Notes under the pieces: generated by a model
What the model was told of the DNA's origin: nothing
Database searches by the model: none
What the model saw: only the letters and a program-made list of their open reading frames with translations
DNA from: Rhopalosiphum padi
Lineage: Eukaryota > Arthropoda > Insecta > Hemiptera > Aphididae
Reading direction: 5' to 3'
NCBI RefSeq assembly: GCF_020882245.1
Contig: NC_083599.1
Span: 42,682,748 to 42,746,747, forward strand
Length of the DNA stretch: 64,000 nucleotides
Program-made: the position numbers and the translations under genes
Shown here: positions 49,293 through 62,894 of the stretch, in pieces
How the letters are laid out: the number at the start of each line of letters is the position of its first letter
Position numbering within the stretch: the first letter of the stretch is position 1

Positions 49293-49934
49293 AAAAACCC
49301 CGAAAACAAACGCTGCTACAAACGAACGACAAAAAATAGTTAGTGGCACGTTTGTTGGTACTTGAGGCGAGCATGCGCGTTTCTTTACGGAACCGCGTAG
49401 TATAATCGCATAACATTTTATTTTTTAATGTATGTGATTTTAGAAAGTGTGCCGTTTATATAAACTCTATTAAGTATAATTTTTTTCTAAATGTTTAAAA
49501 AAAGTATATTTAATTTGAATATAACAGTCAAACTTAAAATAATATAACTAAGTCTAAAAAGTCTTTAAAGTAATTAATACAATTTTATATTTTAATAATG
49601 ATAGATATATTACAATTTCTTTATTTATTTACATATTTTTAACATTAAATTATAGCGGGGGGGGGGGCAATTGAGGGGCAAAATATAATGTTTGGAGGGG
49701 CACTAGCCCACCCTGGCCCTCGTGTAGCGCCTAACCAAGTCGGGTAGGTCGACGATGCAGGCGGCTCTCAACCGGTATTTAAGCCAAGAACTCTATGAAC
49801 AATGTCTATTATGAATTATTTAGCTGAACTTATCAAGAGCCTAAATGAAAAATAACTTTAAAGTTTGAAGTTGAAGTGTTATTATGTAAAGCGTTAAACA
49901 TTGATATTCAAGTAGTTAAAATGTCAATAGTCTT

Positions 49935-50930
49935 AGAAAATACTGAATGTATGATTAAATGTATCTAATAATAAATTTATATTCCAAGATTTAAAACAAA
50001 GATTTGTAATTAAAAATCCTGAAATTGTCAAACATTTAATACGTACCATAGCTGCAGTCTGATGAAGAAAATTCAAAACCGCAAATTCGTTGTATTCTAG
50101 CTTAATCTAAACCAGTAACAGCTTCCCATCAGCATACTCCTATTTATCACGGACTCGTGGTAATTAAATTGTGTTTTGAAATCATATACAGACCACTGAA
50201 ATATTAGTGGTTTAATATGATAAAATGCATATTATGTTTCAATTAAAATTTTATAATAAATTTAGGTTTTTTTTTTTAAATTGAAATATAAAAATTAGTT
50301 AAGTAAAGTAAAATATATATTTCACTTTAAAATTATAAGATCAAAAAATATCTTAGAAATAATTTCAAGGTATTTACCTTTAAGTTTGATTATAATTATA
50401 TCTTTACTTATTTATTTGTTAAATACTTGTATTATTGAATAATAATTTTTTCAATTATTTTAAGACTTATTATTATTGAGTATTACATAATTAAATTATC
50501 AATATATTTGAGGAGGATACCTACTACAAAATGTATTGCCGTTGTTTCTTTAAACATTTTATAATATAATATAACATATTCAGGTTTTTTAATTAAAAAT
50601 TAAACAGCTCTACATAGCTAATTTTTGTATTTATAATAATTATCTAAATTATTTTTACAGACAAATTTTTGAATTTAACGAATTTTGTTTTTTTTTCGTT
50701 AGTAATTTCTGTTTAAATGTAACAGCTACTACGGCAGAAAATATTGTCAAAAAAGTAAACAACTTAATATAAAATTAATTTTTAGGATTTTGGTGTAGAC
50801 CCATCGGGCATTATTCTTTTAGGCGAATAACCCAAAATGTACGTACAATTTATATATCGTTTGGGCGAGAAATTAACCAATCTTTTAGACGAATTGATAA
50901 ATTATTGAATAATAGAGACACATTTATCTA
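49935..50930. other. B-only ~1 kb stretch
   Basis: Copy A reads directly across this point (about 20330). No clear terminal repeats or target duplication were found and no gene is visible, so insertion in B and deletion in A cannot be separated. Confidence 0.45.
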
Positions 50931-51975
50931 TACATAAAGGTGTAATTTCATAGTCTACTGAAAAATCAGTAATTGAAATTGATAAATATTTGAACAAGTA
51001 CTATTAAAATGTATTTAAAATTATGATTATTTACTTACTTACCTAAAGCAATAATGATTTAAAACTTTAACTTTTTTTTATTAATATATACAATTTTAAA
51101 TTGATTTTATAATTTTAACATATTGACATTTTGTTTAAATTAGACAATCCAACTCGATATAACATAATGAAACTAATAGAAACAGTGTATTATAAATTAA
51201 AGTCAAAAACTTAGTACTTACATGGATGGTGAATCTGTAGCATGTGCCTCAAAAATTTAAATACTTAATACTTTACTTACAACTTTATCAAGCAAATTAA
51301 TAAATAATAAAGTATTGTTAATTATTTTAAAATTAATTATATACATTATACATTTACTAAATAAAACAATAAATAAATTTGAAGTAATACCTAATTCTGT
51401 GTATTAATGACATTGTCTATATAAAATTAAACCTATCGGGGCTAAGTAAATTGGGTCCATGACAATTTGTGTACATTTTGAAAGCGGTAAGTTGAGTCCC
51501 GGGTATAAAAAGATATAGTAGGTAATGTAATGCAAATAATTACCGGGTAACAATGAGATGGACAGTTAATAATATATAATATATTATTTATATTACCTTC
51601 TCCTACAGGAGTAATTATTATCAAGAGGTTCGTAAATTTCTATTACATTAGAGATCCACTATAAAGCAAACCTTGTTAATCGTATGAATATTAGCTGAAT
51701 ATTAGTTCACTAGTAGATAAATGATTTGATAATGTAACTTCTTACCTGTTGTAAACTTCCAAATTCTTTACTTATTCTGCAGTGTAAAGATTATTAATTT
51801 TTAGTAATATATAAGAATAGAAATTGTATATTCGTAATAAATGAAAACTTTTTTGTTAATACAAATTATTAACACTGACGTTGGTCGAACCAGCGACCAA
51901 CGTATACGCGAGTTGATACTAAAAAACGCACAGACCGATGATCTGTTGGGAGAGATGTTTTTATGCTATTTTTTC

Positions 51976-52532
51976 ACGTTCGTGAAGTTGGCCCACATAA
52001 GTGTTGCAATTTTTTTAAAATCTATGCCATTATTTTGCAAGTTATTTGCAAGTATTTGCATGTCAGTTTTTAGAATTTGCAATTCCAAACTTTCTCCGTG
52101 TCAGCTCCGATCGCTTCGGAAAATATGCCAAAATTTTAAATATTAATTGCAAATTGGTTTATAGATAAATAAATCTAAGTTGAATAAAAAAAAATTAAAC
52201 TAAGAAAAGGGCAAGTTGAATTAAAAAATTTAAACAACTTGGGTGGGTTAACTTCACAAATTCAAAAGTTTATAGCGGCCACCTGAATGACTTGCAAATT
52301 GCAAAAATGGGCTTAAGATTACTTGCTAATAATTAGCTTTCGTTTGATACCGATTTCGAAGTTCTGGGTCAAAGTGGGTGGGCTAAGTGAAGTTGACCCA
52401 ACTTTCAATTTTTTGATTTCACGGTGAAAGTTTGGACTTGCAAATTCTAAAAACTGAATAGCAAATACTTGCAAATAACTTGCAAAATAATGGATAATTG
52501 CAACACTTAGGTGGGCCAACTTCACAATCGTT
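51976..52532. mobile_element. Long-TIR MITE, B only
   Basis: The ends are inverted and share gtgaagttggcccac, aagtgttgcaat and ttttgcaagttatttgcaag over about 120 bases. A perfect 8-base duplication, attttttc, flanks it (51968-51975 and 52533-52540). Copy A lacks the insert at about 23166-23175. Two open frames overlapping the arms are artefacts. The length is 557 bases. Confidence 0.82.
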
Positions 52533-53231
52533 ATTTTTTCAAAGTTCAAATCGTCCCCATAGTATGTTAAATACATGTTTAAAAAAATTTTTACAGCGAT
52601 TAATATAATTAAATTTTGTTTTAGTGTAAAATTATATTGATGTGAAAAATATTTTATCTTAATACTTTGTACATTTGTTATTTACTTATTCTGGGATGAT
52701 ATTTCTAATGCTACCTATAATTTAATATAAATAAGACACTGATAAGATTTTGATTAATATATGACAATGTAAATATATAGCTTATTTGTAAAAGGCGGTT
52801 TACATACAATGTAAATATATAGCTTATTTGTAAAAGGCGGTTCACACTCGTTAAGATTTTTGTTATGTAAATACTAAATAGTGTAACTGTGAGAATAAAA
52901 TATTTAATATTACTTATAAACTATAGTATTATTATATAGCAATATATTATGATATATATTGTATGATATATTGGTATCATGCCAGTAAGTTAAGTCCCTG
53001 ATATTAAAAGGTAGTAAATAAGTTGGGTCCCGCTACGAACCTTTAGCGCAACTGGGTTTAAAGTTTTGAAAACCTATGAAACTATAATATTGTATATTGA
53101 TTCAATTTACTTTTAAATAATTCTGTTACAGTAATGCTCTACGTTATATTATTGTAATTGTAATAGGATGTATCTGTTTGAGCCGGTAACATAAATACAT
53201 AATATCATAGTGGTACACCGCCTGGACACCA

Positions 53232-53850
53232 ATAGATTCTACGCATCGAAAGAAAAACAAAGATTATATATAATTTTTAATTATTTACACCATGTGTTAT
53301 TTATTTATAACATGAATACTATAAACCACATTTATTTTAATTTATACAATTTATACAATATATATACACCATAATTCTAACATTTGACATACTAGCTATA
53401 CTTAACTTTTTTCCGAGACTTAACTTACTTACTACAATTTTTCTGGGATCAAATTTACCAATCCCGAACTTATCATTAATATTGTTTTATTTTTTCAACA
53501 TTTAGCCACGCTTTGCCACTGCAGGTTCAAAACTAAAATTCTCTCTGCTAAAAACAATTTAAAAAAAAAACAAATTAAGGAAAAACGAATATTTTTTGCA
53601 AAACCTCAATTTTCGACAAAATCAATATTAAAATATTAAATCGATAGGTACACGAAAAAAACATTTAAAAACGCTTATTCAGTTTTTTTTAATGTCAGAT
53701 GTCACAAGAAAAGGGTTTTATGGTATTTTTGTGCCTTAAAAATTAATGAACAAATACATTATAAAACAATATTATCAGCTGTCAATTCATACAACATATA
53801 ACGCTGGTAGGAAGTTTCACGATGTCCGGGCGACCGGGGATGATTTTTCC
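53232..53850. other. B-only ~620-base segment inside unit R
   Basis: Copy A reads ggacacc directly into a T-run and cctataatttttttt at this place. The B segment has a GC-richer right end (gtccgggcgaccggggatga). No inverted ends or duplication were recognised. Confidence 0.45.
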
Positions 53851-55850
53851 TATAATTTTTTTTGTACATTCCAAAATTTTTTCTTGGTAAAAATCTAAAT
53901 TTATTTAATTAAATTTTAAAAAATAATTTCTATTCAAAAATACTGAAATATTTTCAATAAAAATAACATTTAGAAAATATTCGATATACATACGTGAATA
54001 TTAGTATATATATTAATATGATTTTAGTAATTTGTATTAAAATATAAATTTAATACCACATTTGTCGACGATTAAAAATGCAATAATTTGTGGAATACAT
54101 AAATTTGTAAATTAAAATATAATTTCAATAGTTTAACTTGGGTATAGGTATTCGTAAAACGTATCACAGTGAAACATAATATCTCATGTAGTTCACCCAT
54201 ATTATAACGTTATAATATTGTACAATATTAATATAAACCTACAGGCTACAAGTTACAACCTTCATTATTATATATATGTCTCGTTTGTCTCGTTGAAAAA
54301 TAAGTTGACCTCGAGATTATTATTTTGTCTATACAATATTCAAGTGTAGGTACCTACCCATAGGCGGAGATTTGATTGAATTTTAGGGGGGGCTTAAATC
54401 TTTCTTTGCAAAATAAGCCGTAAGGGCTTTGCCCCAATACCCCCTCACTAATATCTATATTATCTTTAATACGCATTCACTACTAAATAACCAACTAATA
54501 ATTACCTACTAAAAAGGAAATCTATACTAAATACGCATTACTAACTACATTATTATGTACTTTAAAATCATTAATGATAATAATACAATAAATATTTTAT
54601 AATGTACAATATTTAATAATGAGTTATTAAATTTTTCAATCTGTCGCGACGGTCGCCCGGTGCGCGCCGATGACGAGTAGGTATATGTTGTAATAATTAT
54701 TATATTGACAAAATTTCGGGAAAAAAAATATTTTGTAAAGTTCCAAGATTTTGGCAATTGTTGTAAAATAAGTCCAACGTCCGGCCAGCCACTTGACTTT
54801 GAAAAATGTTTAATAATTTTGGGGGGCTTTCGATCTTTTTGGGGAGACTAAGCCCTAAGGAAATTTTGTTGTAACGAAAATTCGAATAAGCTCTTTATAA
54901 GCCCTGCTTTTCGGCGGGGGACTTCTATGACTTTCGTTATAACGGGATTTTTTGTTGTAACGGGAATTTACTGTATATATATATAGTATGATCGTATGAT
55001 TATTTAGTATACTTTACTTTAATTGCATACGTATATTTATATATATATATATATATACTAGAGCTTGTCGCAATAAAAATTACCGTAAATTGCTTACCAA
55101 ACGTAGGTATGCGATAAAATCAAAGTAACAGATATATTTACTATATGTTTATTTAACATTTAAAGTTAATCAAGAACATTTAATAAATACGAAAAATCGA
55201 ATAAGTAAATGCTATTTAAGGTTTGTCAAACCTAGTATAAATATTAGTTGAACAGAAAAAAAATGTTAATATTTAATTTAAAAGATTCACTTTTATGAAT
55301 AATATGAAAAATATTACATTGATGTGAATATTATATTTTATCTTTGTACATTTGTTATTTACTTATTCAGTGATGATATTTCTAATATTACCTATAATTT
55401 ATAATTTAATAAGACACTGATAAGATTTTGATTAATATATGACAATGTAAATATACATAGCTTATTTGTAAAAGGCGGTTCACATACAATGTAAATATAT
55501 ATAGCGTATTTGTAAAAGGCGGTTCATATTCTTATAAGACTATTGTGATGTAAATAGTGTAACTGTGAGAATAAATTATTTAGTATTAAAACAATAAAAT
55601 TAAAATATAAAAAAAAAAAAAATTAAAACCTAACATAACCTTAATACCTTATTGTATAGGATAATGTATTAATATAATTTATAATTTTATTTCGATTGAA
55701 GAAAGATTTTAGATTCTGAGAGGGCTGAGAGGAGCTTTAAAATTAATTGGTTATAAAATGATGCGTTTTATGTGTATGTGTATGTTTCCGGAGTCCGGAC
55801 GTATGTATGTTGTCACTTTTTTGAATAAAGTACAAAAGATAAAATTGGAA

Positions 55851-56307
55851 GAATATGCCCTAAGACCGACTACGAGATTTATGAATACACGACCGTTACC
55901 TATACATTTTTTTATTGTAGTCGAAACTCTATGCCTGGGTGTCGTCGGTGTCGATACGTTTCATCGTCACAATAAATGTGTTGAGTTTTATTGTCATTGA
56001 ATATTGAATAAATATTTATATTAATAACCAAAATCTGACCTTAATTCATCAAGTATTGCACTTATGCCTAGTAAGTATGTAGTTCATAAACCATTGAGAT
56101 ATACATATTTTAATATTTATTAATTTATTATATTTTACTGTCAAAACGCAATAATTTTGTATTTGCGATGTAGACATTACGCCACTTAATAATTATTATA
56201 ATTGATGTTACAGTATTCACGGGACTGAACGTGAAATAAAAAAAAAGTACCTAAATAATATAATTAAGTATTTCATACTATACATATTATTAACCGGAAC
56301 CCCCTTA
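55851..56307. other. Non-coding spacer between copies B and C
   Basis: A short frame starting in the shared part and running to 56000 has no recognisable domain. No other feature was seen. Confidence 0.45.
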
Positions 56308-56428
56308 GTGTACAATGACCAGTCTATGAATATTGTTTACCACCAACGTTGAATAAAATATGTTAATAATTAAAGTCTGTAAATATATTTATTTAACTAG
56401 ATAAATGTTAAACAAATCTCGCTGCAGA

Positions 56429-56981
56429 CAGTGGCGCAACTTGATAATAAGGGGCCTATGTGAAAATTTCCAGACCAGGGCCCTTACCTAATAATAAAAA
56501 TGAAAAACAGTCATAACTTTAAAAAATATTGTTTTTTCACATGTCATAGTATTAATTAATACAATTAATTTTAATTAGTTAATTTTTTTTTTTTTTATAA
56601 AATCAAACATAAAAATTAACTCTTCTTGTTTTTACAGCAGAAAAATCATTAATGTTTTTGTTGTATCCAATTCCTTATTATTAGATAGTAATACAAAAAT
56701 TCTATACTCTAACTCTATACGCTATACCCGCATTTTGGACTTATACTGTATTATGATACACTTAATTGCTTTCTCACATAGGTATTAGTAATTTGAGTTA
56801 TTCTCTAATTCAAAAGAGTAAAGACATAATTATTTATTATGTTAAAACATATATGTGTTTATATTATAGATTAATAGATTATAGTATAGGAATATCGTAC
56901 ATGAGTTTTTTAATTTAGCCCTCAAAACCAGGGGACCCTATGAATTGCACACCCAATACACTCCCGATAATTGCGCCACTG
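56429..56981. mobile_element. hAT-type non-autonomous element, C only
   Basis: The left end cagtggcgcaactt and the inverse of the right end cagtggcgcaatta form the TIR. A perfect 8-base duplication gctgcaga flanks it (56421-56428 and 56982-56989). Copy B has the empty site at 39827-39834. The 553-base interior has aggggcc and gggcccttacc blocks and no coding frame. Confidence 0.92.
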
Positions 56982-59413
56982 GCTGCAGATTAATAATTGT
57001 CTAATAATATTTTATTAAACCCTGCAGGTTGCAATGTTTGTATAAGTTTGTAAATTGGATGATTATATGAAATATACTAGGTTAAATATAATATATAATT
57101 AATCTAACAAAAAACAAAATATTTATAATAACTCGTATTTAATATTTTTTTTATTAGTAATATCATTGATTATAAATAACTATTTATAATTAATTATAAT
57201 ATATATTTAATATATTAAAACATTTATAAGCCTATAAATACTGGTCGGTTATTTGAAAATAAAGTTCCATTTAAAAAAAAAAAAAAATTATACCCATAAT
57301 TGTAAAAAAAAGTAATAAAATATTAATTAACAGCTATAGCTGCTAACAGATTAATACTACAATATCATACTGCAAATTCGCAAGTATATTTTACTTCGAA
57401 ATTAAACGTGTTTATAGAATGTAAGTAGTAGGTATATATGTATGTCTACATTTTTATTTTACACCTGTATAATAATACAACAGATAGTAAAATCGACCAC
57501 TTTCGATTTATTTCAGAAAAATCATTGGGATGTGTATTCTTATATAAATGGAAAAAATACAATACGAATGTGTGGGTGGAGTAACACAACACAAGCAGGC
57601 TTAGCATTGTAACATGAACATTGTGACCCTTTTTAACTGACAATAACCTCCCCATCGTCTTATAATATATTGTAGTTGTAAATGAAAAAATGTGTATGTA
57701 CAATTGTTGTATTAAATCTATTGAATCCCAAGACCATTAATCATGAAAGGCTGAAATGGGTTGGTCGTCGTCGACGTAGGCATCGGGTGGTATAATATAT
57801 AGTTCGTAAATAATGAAGATTTCACAGCCATACAATTTGAAAATTCGTATATTGAATTCAGCACGGCCAACCTTCGCTAAAATTATAAACTACAAAATAA
57901 AATAATATTTACAATGTACTATGCTCTGCAGATCATGTTTATTATAGTTAACATAATAACATCCGACAGTGACAGTAGCAAAAATATCAATTGTAAATTA
58001 ATAAGTTCCCTAATTTAAGTTCTTATAAAAGAGCAAATTACTTTATTATATTATATTATTGAAATGTATTGTCTGGTTAATAAAGAAAACGAAAGAACTT
58101 CAAATAAGTATAAAACGATAATTGTGATGAGAATTTTAGAAATTGTGTAAATACGAATAACGACACACGCAATCAAAATGTGAATATTTCTTTATTTAAT
58201 TAGATATCAAATAAATAAATGATTAAATAATTGATTTATTGAAATTGAGAACATACTATACTGCAGCTGCAGTATATTCCACCTAACCCCTAGGGGTGGT
58301 AAAATTGTAGCATATTATGCAATACGACATGTCACATGCAGCAATAACTCATCTTCCTTATTAAATATAATGGACTCACGAACACATAATATTATATATT
58401 AGGTATATAGATTGTAGGTATTATCAAAAATCAACATTATACACTACACCTTACACGTCAATAGGTAACATTTGAAGTTTTTACTTCATATACACTATCG
58501 TCAAAATATTAGGAAACGTACGTAATATATTTTTTCCGAGAATTTTCATTTCGATTACTGTATGAATTAGTGATGACTGGTGAGCAAACCAAGACTCTTG
58601 CATTAATTTAAAATTTAAAGAAAACAGTTACATTTTATCCTGATTTAGGCTAGGAGTTTGTAGAATTGTTAATTGCTTATTATCTTTAAAATATAACTAT
58701 ACTAGTACATTTTATTAACTACATAGAGATTATGAACATTATGTCATTATGTCTCTCTACTATCACACGATAGCCAACAAAATAAATACGTACAATATAA
58801 TAATATCTCAAATACCAACTATAATTAAATCGTGTTATTAGTACTAATAATATAATATAATATAATATAATACGTATTGTATTCAATAATAAAATATAAT
58901 ATAATCTATTCCTCTATACCTACTGTATTCTACGTCCTTAATATCTTGTCTTTTATAAATCAACATTAGTTTCATTGAAATTTATATTATTTATAAAAAA
59001 TGTATCTTTGTCGTTATAAAATATATAATAATAATACGTATGAACACGCATAGTTCAAAATAATATTTTAACACCCTCGCAAGCATTGATGAAAATGGAC
59101 TTGGATATAGCAGTTAGGTATTTTCAAATGATACGCTTCAGCTTAAACCATAATCAATATTAGATTATTATAGAATTTCATTTTTAGATCTTAAGTGGAA
59201 TGATAAATGTATTGATTTTACAATGATGTATGCGCTTATGTCTATGTATCATCATTCATCAGTATTTGAAGCAGTTACAAATTTCCTGCACTTTTTTTTA
59301 TAATGTTTAAAGTTTTGCCGAATATATATATATATTTTGTATTTAATTTTTCGTCGTCCGGTCTTAGGTATTTTATAATATTGAACGTTATTCTTTTTTT
59401 TAATGAGTGTGAA

Positions 59414-60362
59414 TGTCGCCGCCGCACCACCACCGATCGATACACACACACACACTCACGCGCATCAGCCGCTATTTTTGTATTTATTTTTGGTTTATTT
59501 ATTATAATTATTATTGTCGTGTGAGTTATATAATATTGTATTACGTATATTACGACGGCGTGTTATCTACGCCGTACCGGTTCGCCGATGCGCGCAGTTT
59601 AACACGGCCGCCGTAATTTTCTCCAGTCTCGATCGTACTGTCATTATTGTTACGCAGACCAAATTTATTGTCGTGGGCGCGAATCGCCACTTATTTTATA
59701 TATTTTTATTATTGTGCCGGTGCAAATCGCCACCTTTTAATGTATTGAGTGAGCGCTAATCGCTGCATTTTTATTATTTGTTTTATTTATTGTTTGTGTG
59801 TGCGTAATTATTATATAGCTGTATAGGTAGCGGCTGGCCAGCAGTGCACCGACAAATTTATGAGTTTTTTACTATTATTTAATTTATTATTATTAAAATT
59901 GCATTGTTATAATTTATATTGAACCTAAAGGGCTATATTCCTATACATTAACATTTTATTTAAGCAATTGTATAAGAAATAGCTGAAATAGCTGCATATA
60001 CTATAATATTATACATTTTTACCTGTTGGTCCTAAATGGCCGTATTTATTACTACTATTATACAACATATTTTCTTATTATTTACATTTGAGTTACCATC
60101 ATTTATTATTGAGTTAAGTACCTTTTTATTATTAATTTTATGTATACACACACAAACACATATACACACATACACACACCACCCACATACTAGCACTCAA
60201 ATGCAGGTTTTGCTCGGCGACCCTGTCCAACTCCTGTTGAGTGCTATTCACACATATACACATTTACACAGGTCCGTCGCCGTCGGTGTGTGAGTGCAGC
60301 GCAAGAAGTATTTTGGTAACCGGGCGCACGGCCTATTATATTGTTCGTTCCCGGCCCGAACA
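59414..60362. mobile_element. Solo LTR, C only
   Basis: The 949-base insert starts TGTCGCC and ends CCGAACA, giving the canonical TG...CA ends. A perfect 5-base duplication gtgaa flanks it (59409-59413 and 60363-60367). Copy A has the empty site at 3480-3484. There is no internal retroelement coding sequence, as expected after recombination between two LTRs. Three degenerate aatcgc(c/t)(a/g)c words recur at about 59680-59765. Open frames inside are not treated as genes. Confidence 0.78.
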
Positions 60363-60558
60363 GTGAACGTATACGCTCGTCGTTAAGCCAACTGTAATAA
60401 ACTAAGCGGCTGTCGGGCTAACGTATAGGCATGTATGATGTATAATATTATTAATTGTATCAAAAGAAACAACTATCCAAATTTATTTAATAATAATAAT
60501 ACATCAACTTTACATGTAGGCGTGGTGAGGCGTCGTTTTATATTTTGACTCACTCGAG

Positions 60559-60582
60559 CACACACACACACACACACACACA
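60559..60582. repeat. (CA)n microsatellite, copy C
   Basis: A short CA run at the position matching 3657-3678 in copy A. Confidence 0.9.
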
Positions 60583-61262
60583 TACACCCGCGTGCCCTTG
60601 AAATGCTTTGTAGTGGCATCCCGACCTAGCATTTAAAAAACATATTATCTTATGATGCATATACGGTTCTAAATTTGATTTGTCGTCGTAAACAGGTTAT
60701 AGGTTTTGAGATTTTTCTTTATTTTTAAAAATATTTCGAGCCTATATGTGTAGTTGTACGCATGATTGTATCCACTACGACGCGGTAATAAAAGACAAAA
60801 TATGTCTGCTGCAGCAGTATAAGTATAAACGCACAATAAATATAGATAATAATATAGTAAGATGACGCCGCCACATTATCCCTTGTAGTCGGACCCGACA
60901 TCAAGGCGTCAATCTCTACATGAATACATTATATTGTATATACATAAGTATATATATTTATTGTCCGTGTGTGTGTACCTATATATATATATATGATAAA
61001 ATCGTTCGACGTCTTCCATTCGGACAGGCTATTAAATATTTCGGGTCTACACAGTACACACACTGCACACATGCAGCATTGTTAACGGACCGATGACTAT
61101 CGTCGTAGTGCTTTGAAATAAATTAAACACACGCGCATACCTATACAACATCTCCAATATTATTCAGGTACGGGGTGAGTGGGTGGCATCAGGGAGAGGA
61201 CCGAAGAAATAATGTTATGTGTATCACGCACTCAAGCACACACAGCAGACGCTCATTCGGTT

Positions 61263-62552
61263 CGTTCACTCGATAATAACACGAAAAACGATGAATAATA
61301 AATTATAATAAACATTCCGACCGTGCATATAAGAAAACCTGCTGCATTACAATTACCTATATTACATTGGAACATTATATGGAAACATTGGAAATCGATG
61401 AACCGGGAAAAAAATACGTTAACCATTACGCGTATTTCATTCGGCCTCTGTGTTGCAGCAAAAAGACAAGAAATAAAAATGAAAAATCGTCGTTCTGTAT
61501 GCGGCACCTGTTTACCTAAGGATTTAAATTTTTCAAAAAAAAATCTGGTTTTAAAAAGAAAATTTTAAAATTAAAAATTTCTTACAATTTAATCTTTATC
61601 TATTTTATTAACAGCTAGTACACTACTATAATAATATGAACCAATCTGACAAAGTAACAACAATAAGTTATTGAAAACATCTTGGAACAATTTCTATAGC
61701 ACATGATTATATTCAAATCGTCAACGTTGGATAATAATCCGGATATGATAGGTATGACTGGTATGAGGCACTAAAAGCTATGGTATATCTGTGGAGTGTG
61801 GAGATCGCTCAGCATCGTTTCGGTGCAGGCTTAACGAATAGTAGAATACGCGGTCTCCTATTCGAGAATAACGATAACATAGCGAGGCCTAGAATCAAAT
61901 TACCACGATCTCTAACTAAACTGCTAGATTAGATAAGATTGGCGTTACTTAAAGGACCTATATATGTATAATATAGATTTATTATTATACGTTACAGTCA
62001 TCTGTTCTGTATGGCGCATACTATTATATTTACTGTATCGATGTAAAATTACCGTAATTTATTTCGGAGTTGCATGATTGCGCCCCAAACATAACTCTTA
62101 AAGTATTCTAATTCCATCTTAACACACGTCGGTTCACATGTCAATAACGGACTAAACATAATTGATAATGATAAATAATTTGTTTAAATTTGTCAAAAGT
62201 ATTATTATTGTGCCAATTATATTAACTAATCTATTTATCAATAAAATAACAGAGAACTTATTCGAATTCATTATGAAATTTATTCGAAAACGACTTTTTG
62301 ATAACTTTTTTACTTCAATATTTTAAAATATTTCATATAAATAATTTAAAAAAAATAATATTGAAGGGATTAGGCGCACAATTTTAAATATGTGAAAAAG
62401 ACGTTTTAAGTAAACTTCATGACGAATTCAAAATAAATGATTATTATTATTATTGGAGTTTATAGGTTTTGATTATAAATAATATAATATAATGCATGTT
62501 ATGACCGTAATACCTATATCTTCCTCACAGTTCGTTGGAACGATTTTTTTAT
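61263..62552. other. Unique flank, no supported gene
   Basis: AT-rich DNA beyond the end of copy C homology. Short frames at 61253-61568 on both strands have no recognisable domain. Confidence 0.5.
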
Positions 62553-62599
62553 TTATGAAACTATATAGGTTCTATAATGATGAAAATTATAATAAATAA

Positions 62600-62843
62600 T
62601 AATGTATCTATGTGACCTTCGAGATAGTCGATACGGGGTAGGACTGGGCAAGTGCACGCCAATCGGTTTCGGCCACTTTGATCTTCCCTTATTCAACTTG
62701 TACGTGTCGAAATGAAAAGGCAGTAAATCCGTCCCGGGGTTCTTTTCGGCTTTGGTTATGTTCCCACGGAGATAATAATTTTTTGTGTGGACGTTTGCCT
62801 GACCTACCACTACAATAATATTATAGTGCACATTGTGTTTCAT
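62600..62843 (-). CDS. Possible coding exon of unknown gene
   Basis: A minus-strand frame with G/C-rich third positions over about 50 codons, in otherwise AT-rich DNA. It contains basic and proline-rich segments (around KPIGVHLPSPTPYRLSRR). Possible acceptors ttgtag and gtcag lie at its upstream edge. No family was recognised. It may be an internal or terminal exon whose partners lie outside or were missed, or an unrelated GC island. Confidence 0.22.
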
Positions 62844-62894
62844 TCGAACGCTTCCTCAGCACCATTCTGTTCAAGTAAAACGAAATCGATCACA

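Larger units (their letters stand above)
40495..51392. repeat. Segmental duplication, copy B main part (LRR unit)
   Basis: Collinear with 7320-21270. It contains the truncated LRR gene B and its upstream region. Several A segments are missing and two B-only segments are present. Identity varies along the block, from about 96% in LRR exons to about 99.5% near 46350-47640 by eye. Confidence 0.9.
51508..55850. repeat. Copy B continuation with repeat unit R
   Basis: Collinear with about 22707-25870 in copy A. It has one R unit (about 52560-55600) with the same paired gcttatttgtaaaaggcggt repeats near each end. Two B-specific insertions interrupt it, at 51976-52532 and about 53232-53850. Confidence 0.75.
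56308..61262. repeat. Segmental duplication, copy C (left part only)
   Basis: Positions 56308-57090 match 39690-39915, and 57391-61262 match 1370-4397. The match ends abruptly at gctcattcggttcg, where A reads gctcgttcggtacg. It carries no LRR gene. It contains a hAT element (56429-56981) and a solo LTR (59414-60362) that are absent from the other copies. Confidence 0.85.

Noticed and set aside
51841..52146. 101-codon frame at the start of a B-only insertion
   Set aside because: Most of it is the arm of the long-TIR element, and the frame is absent from copy A.
59303..59759. Several overlapping plus-strand frames
   Set aside because: They lie largely within the solo LTR and lack domains or consistent codon use.
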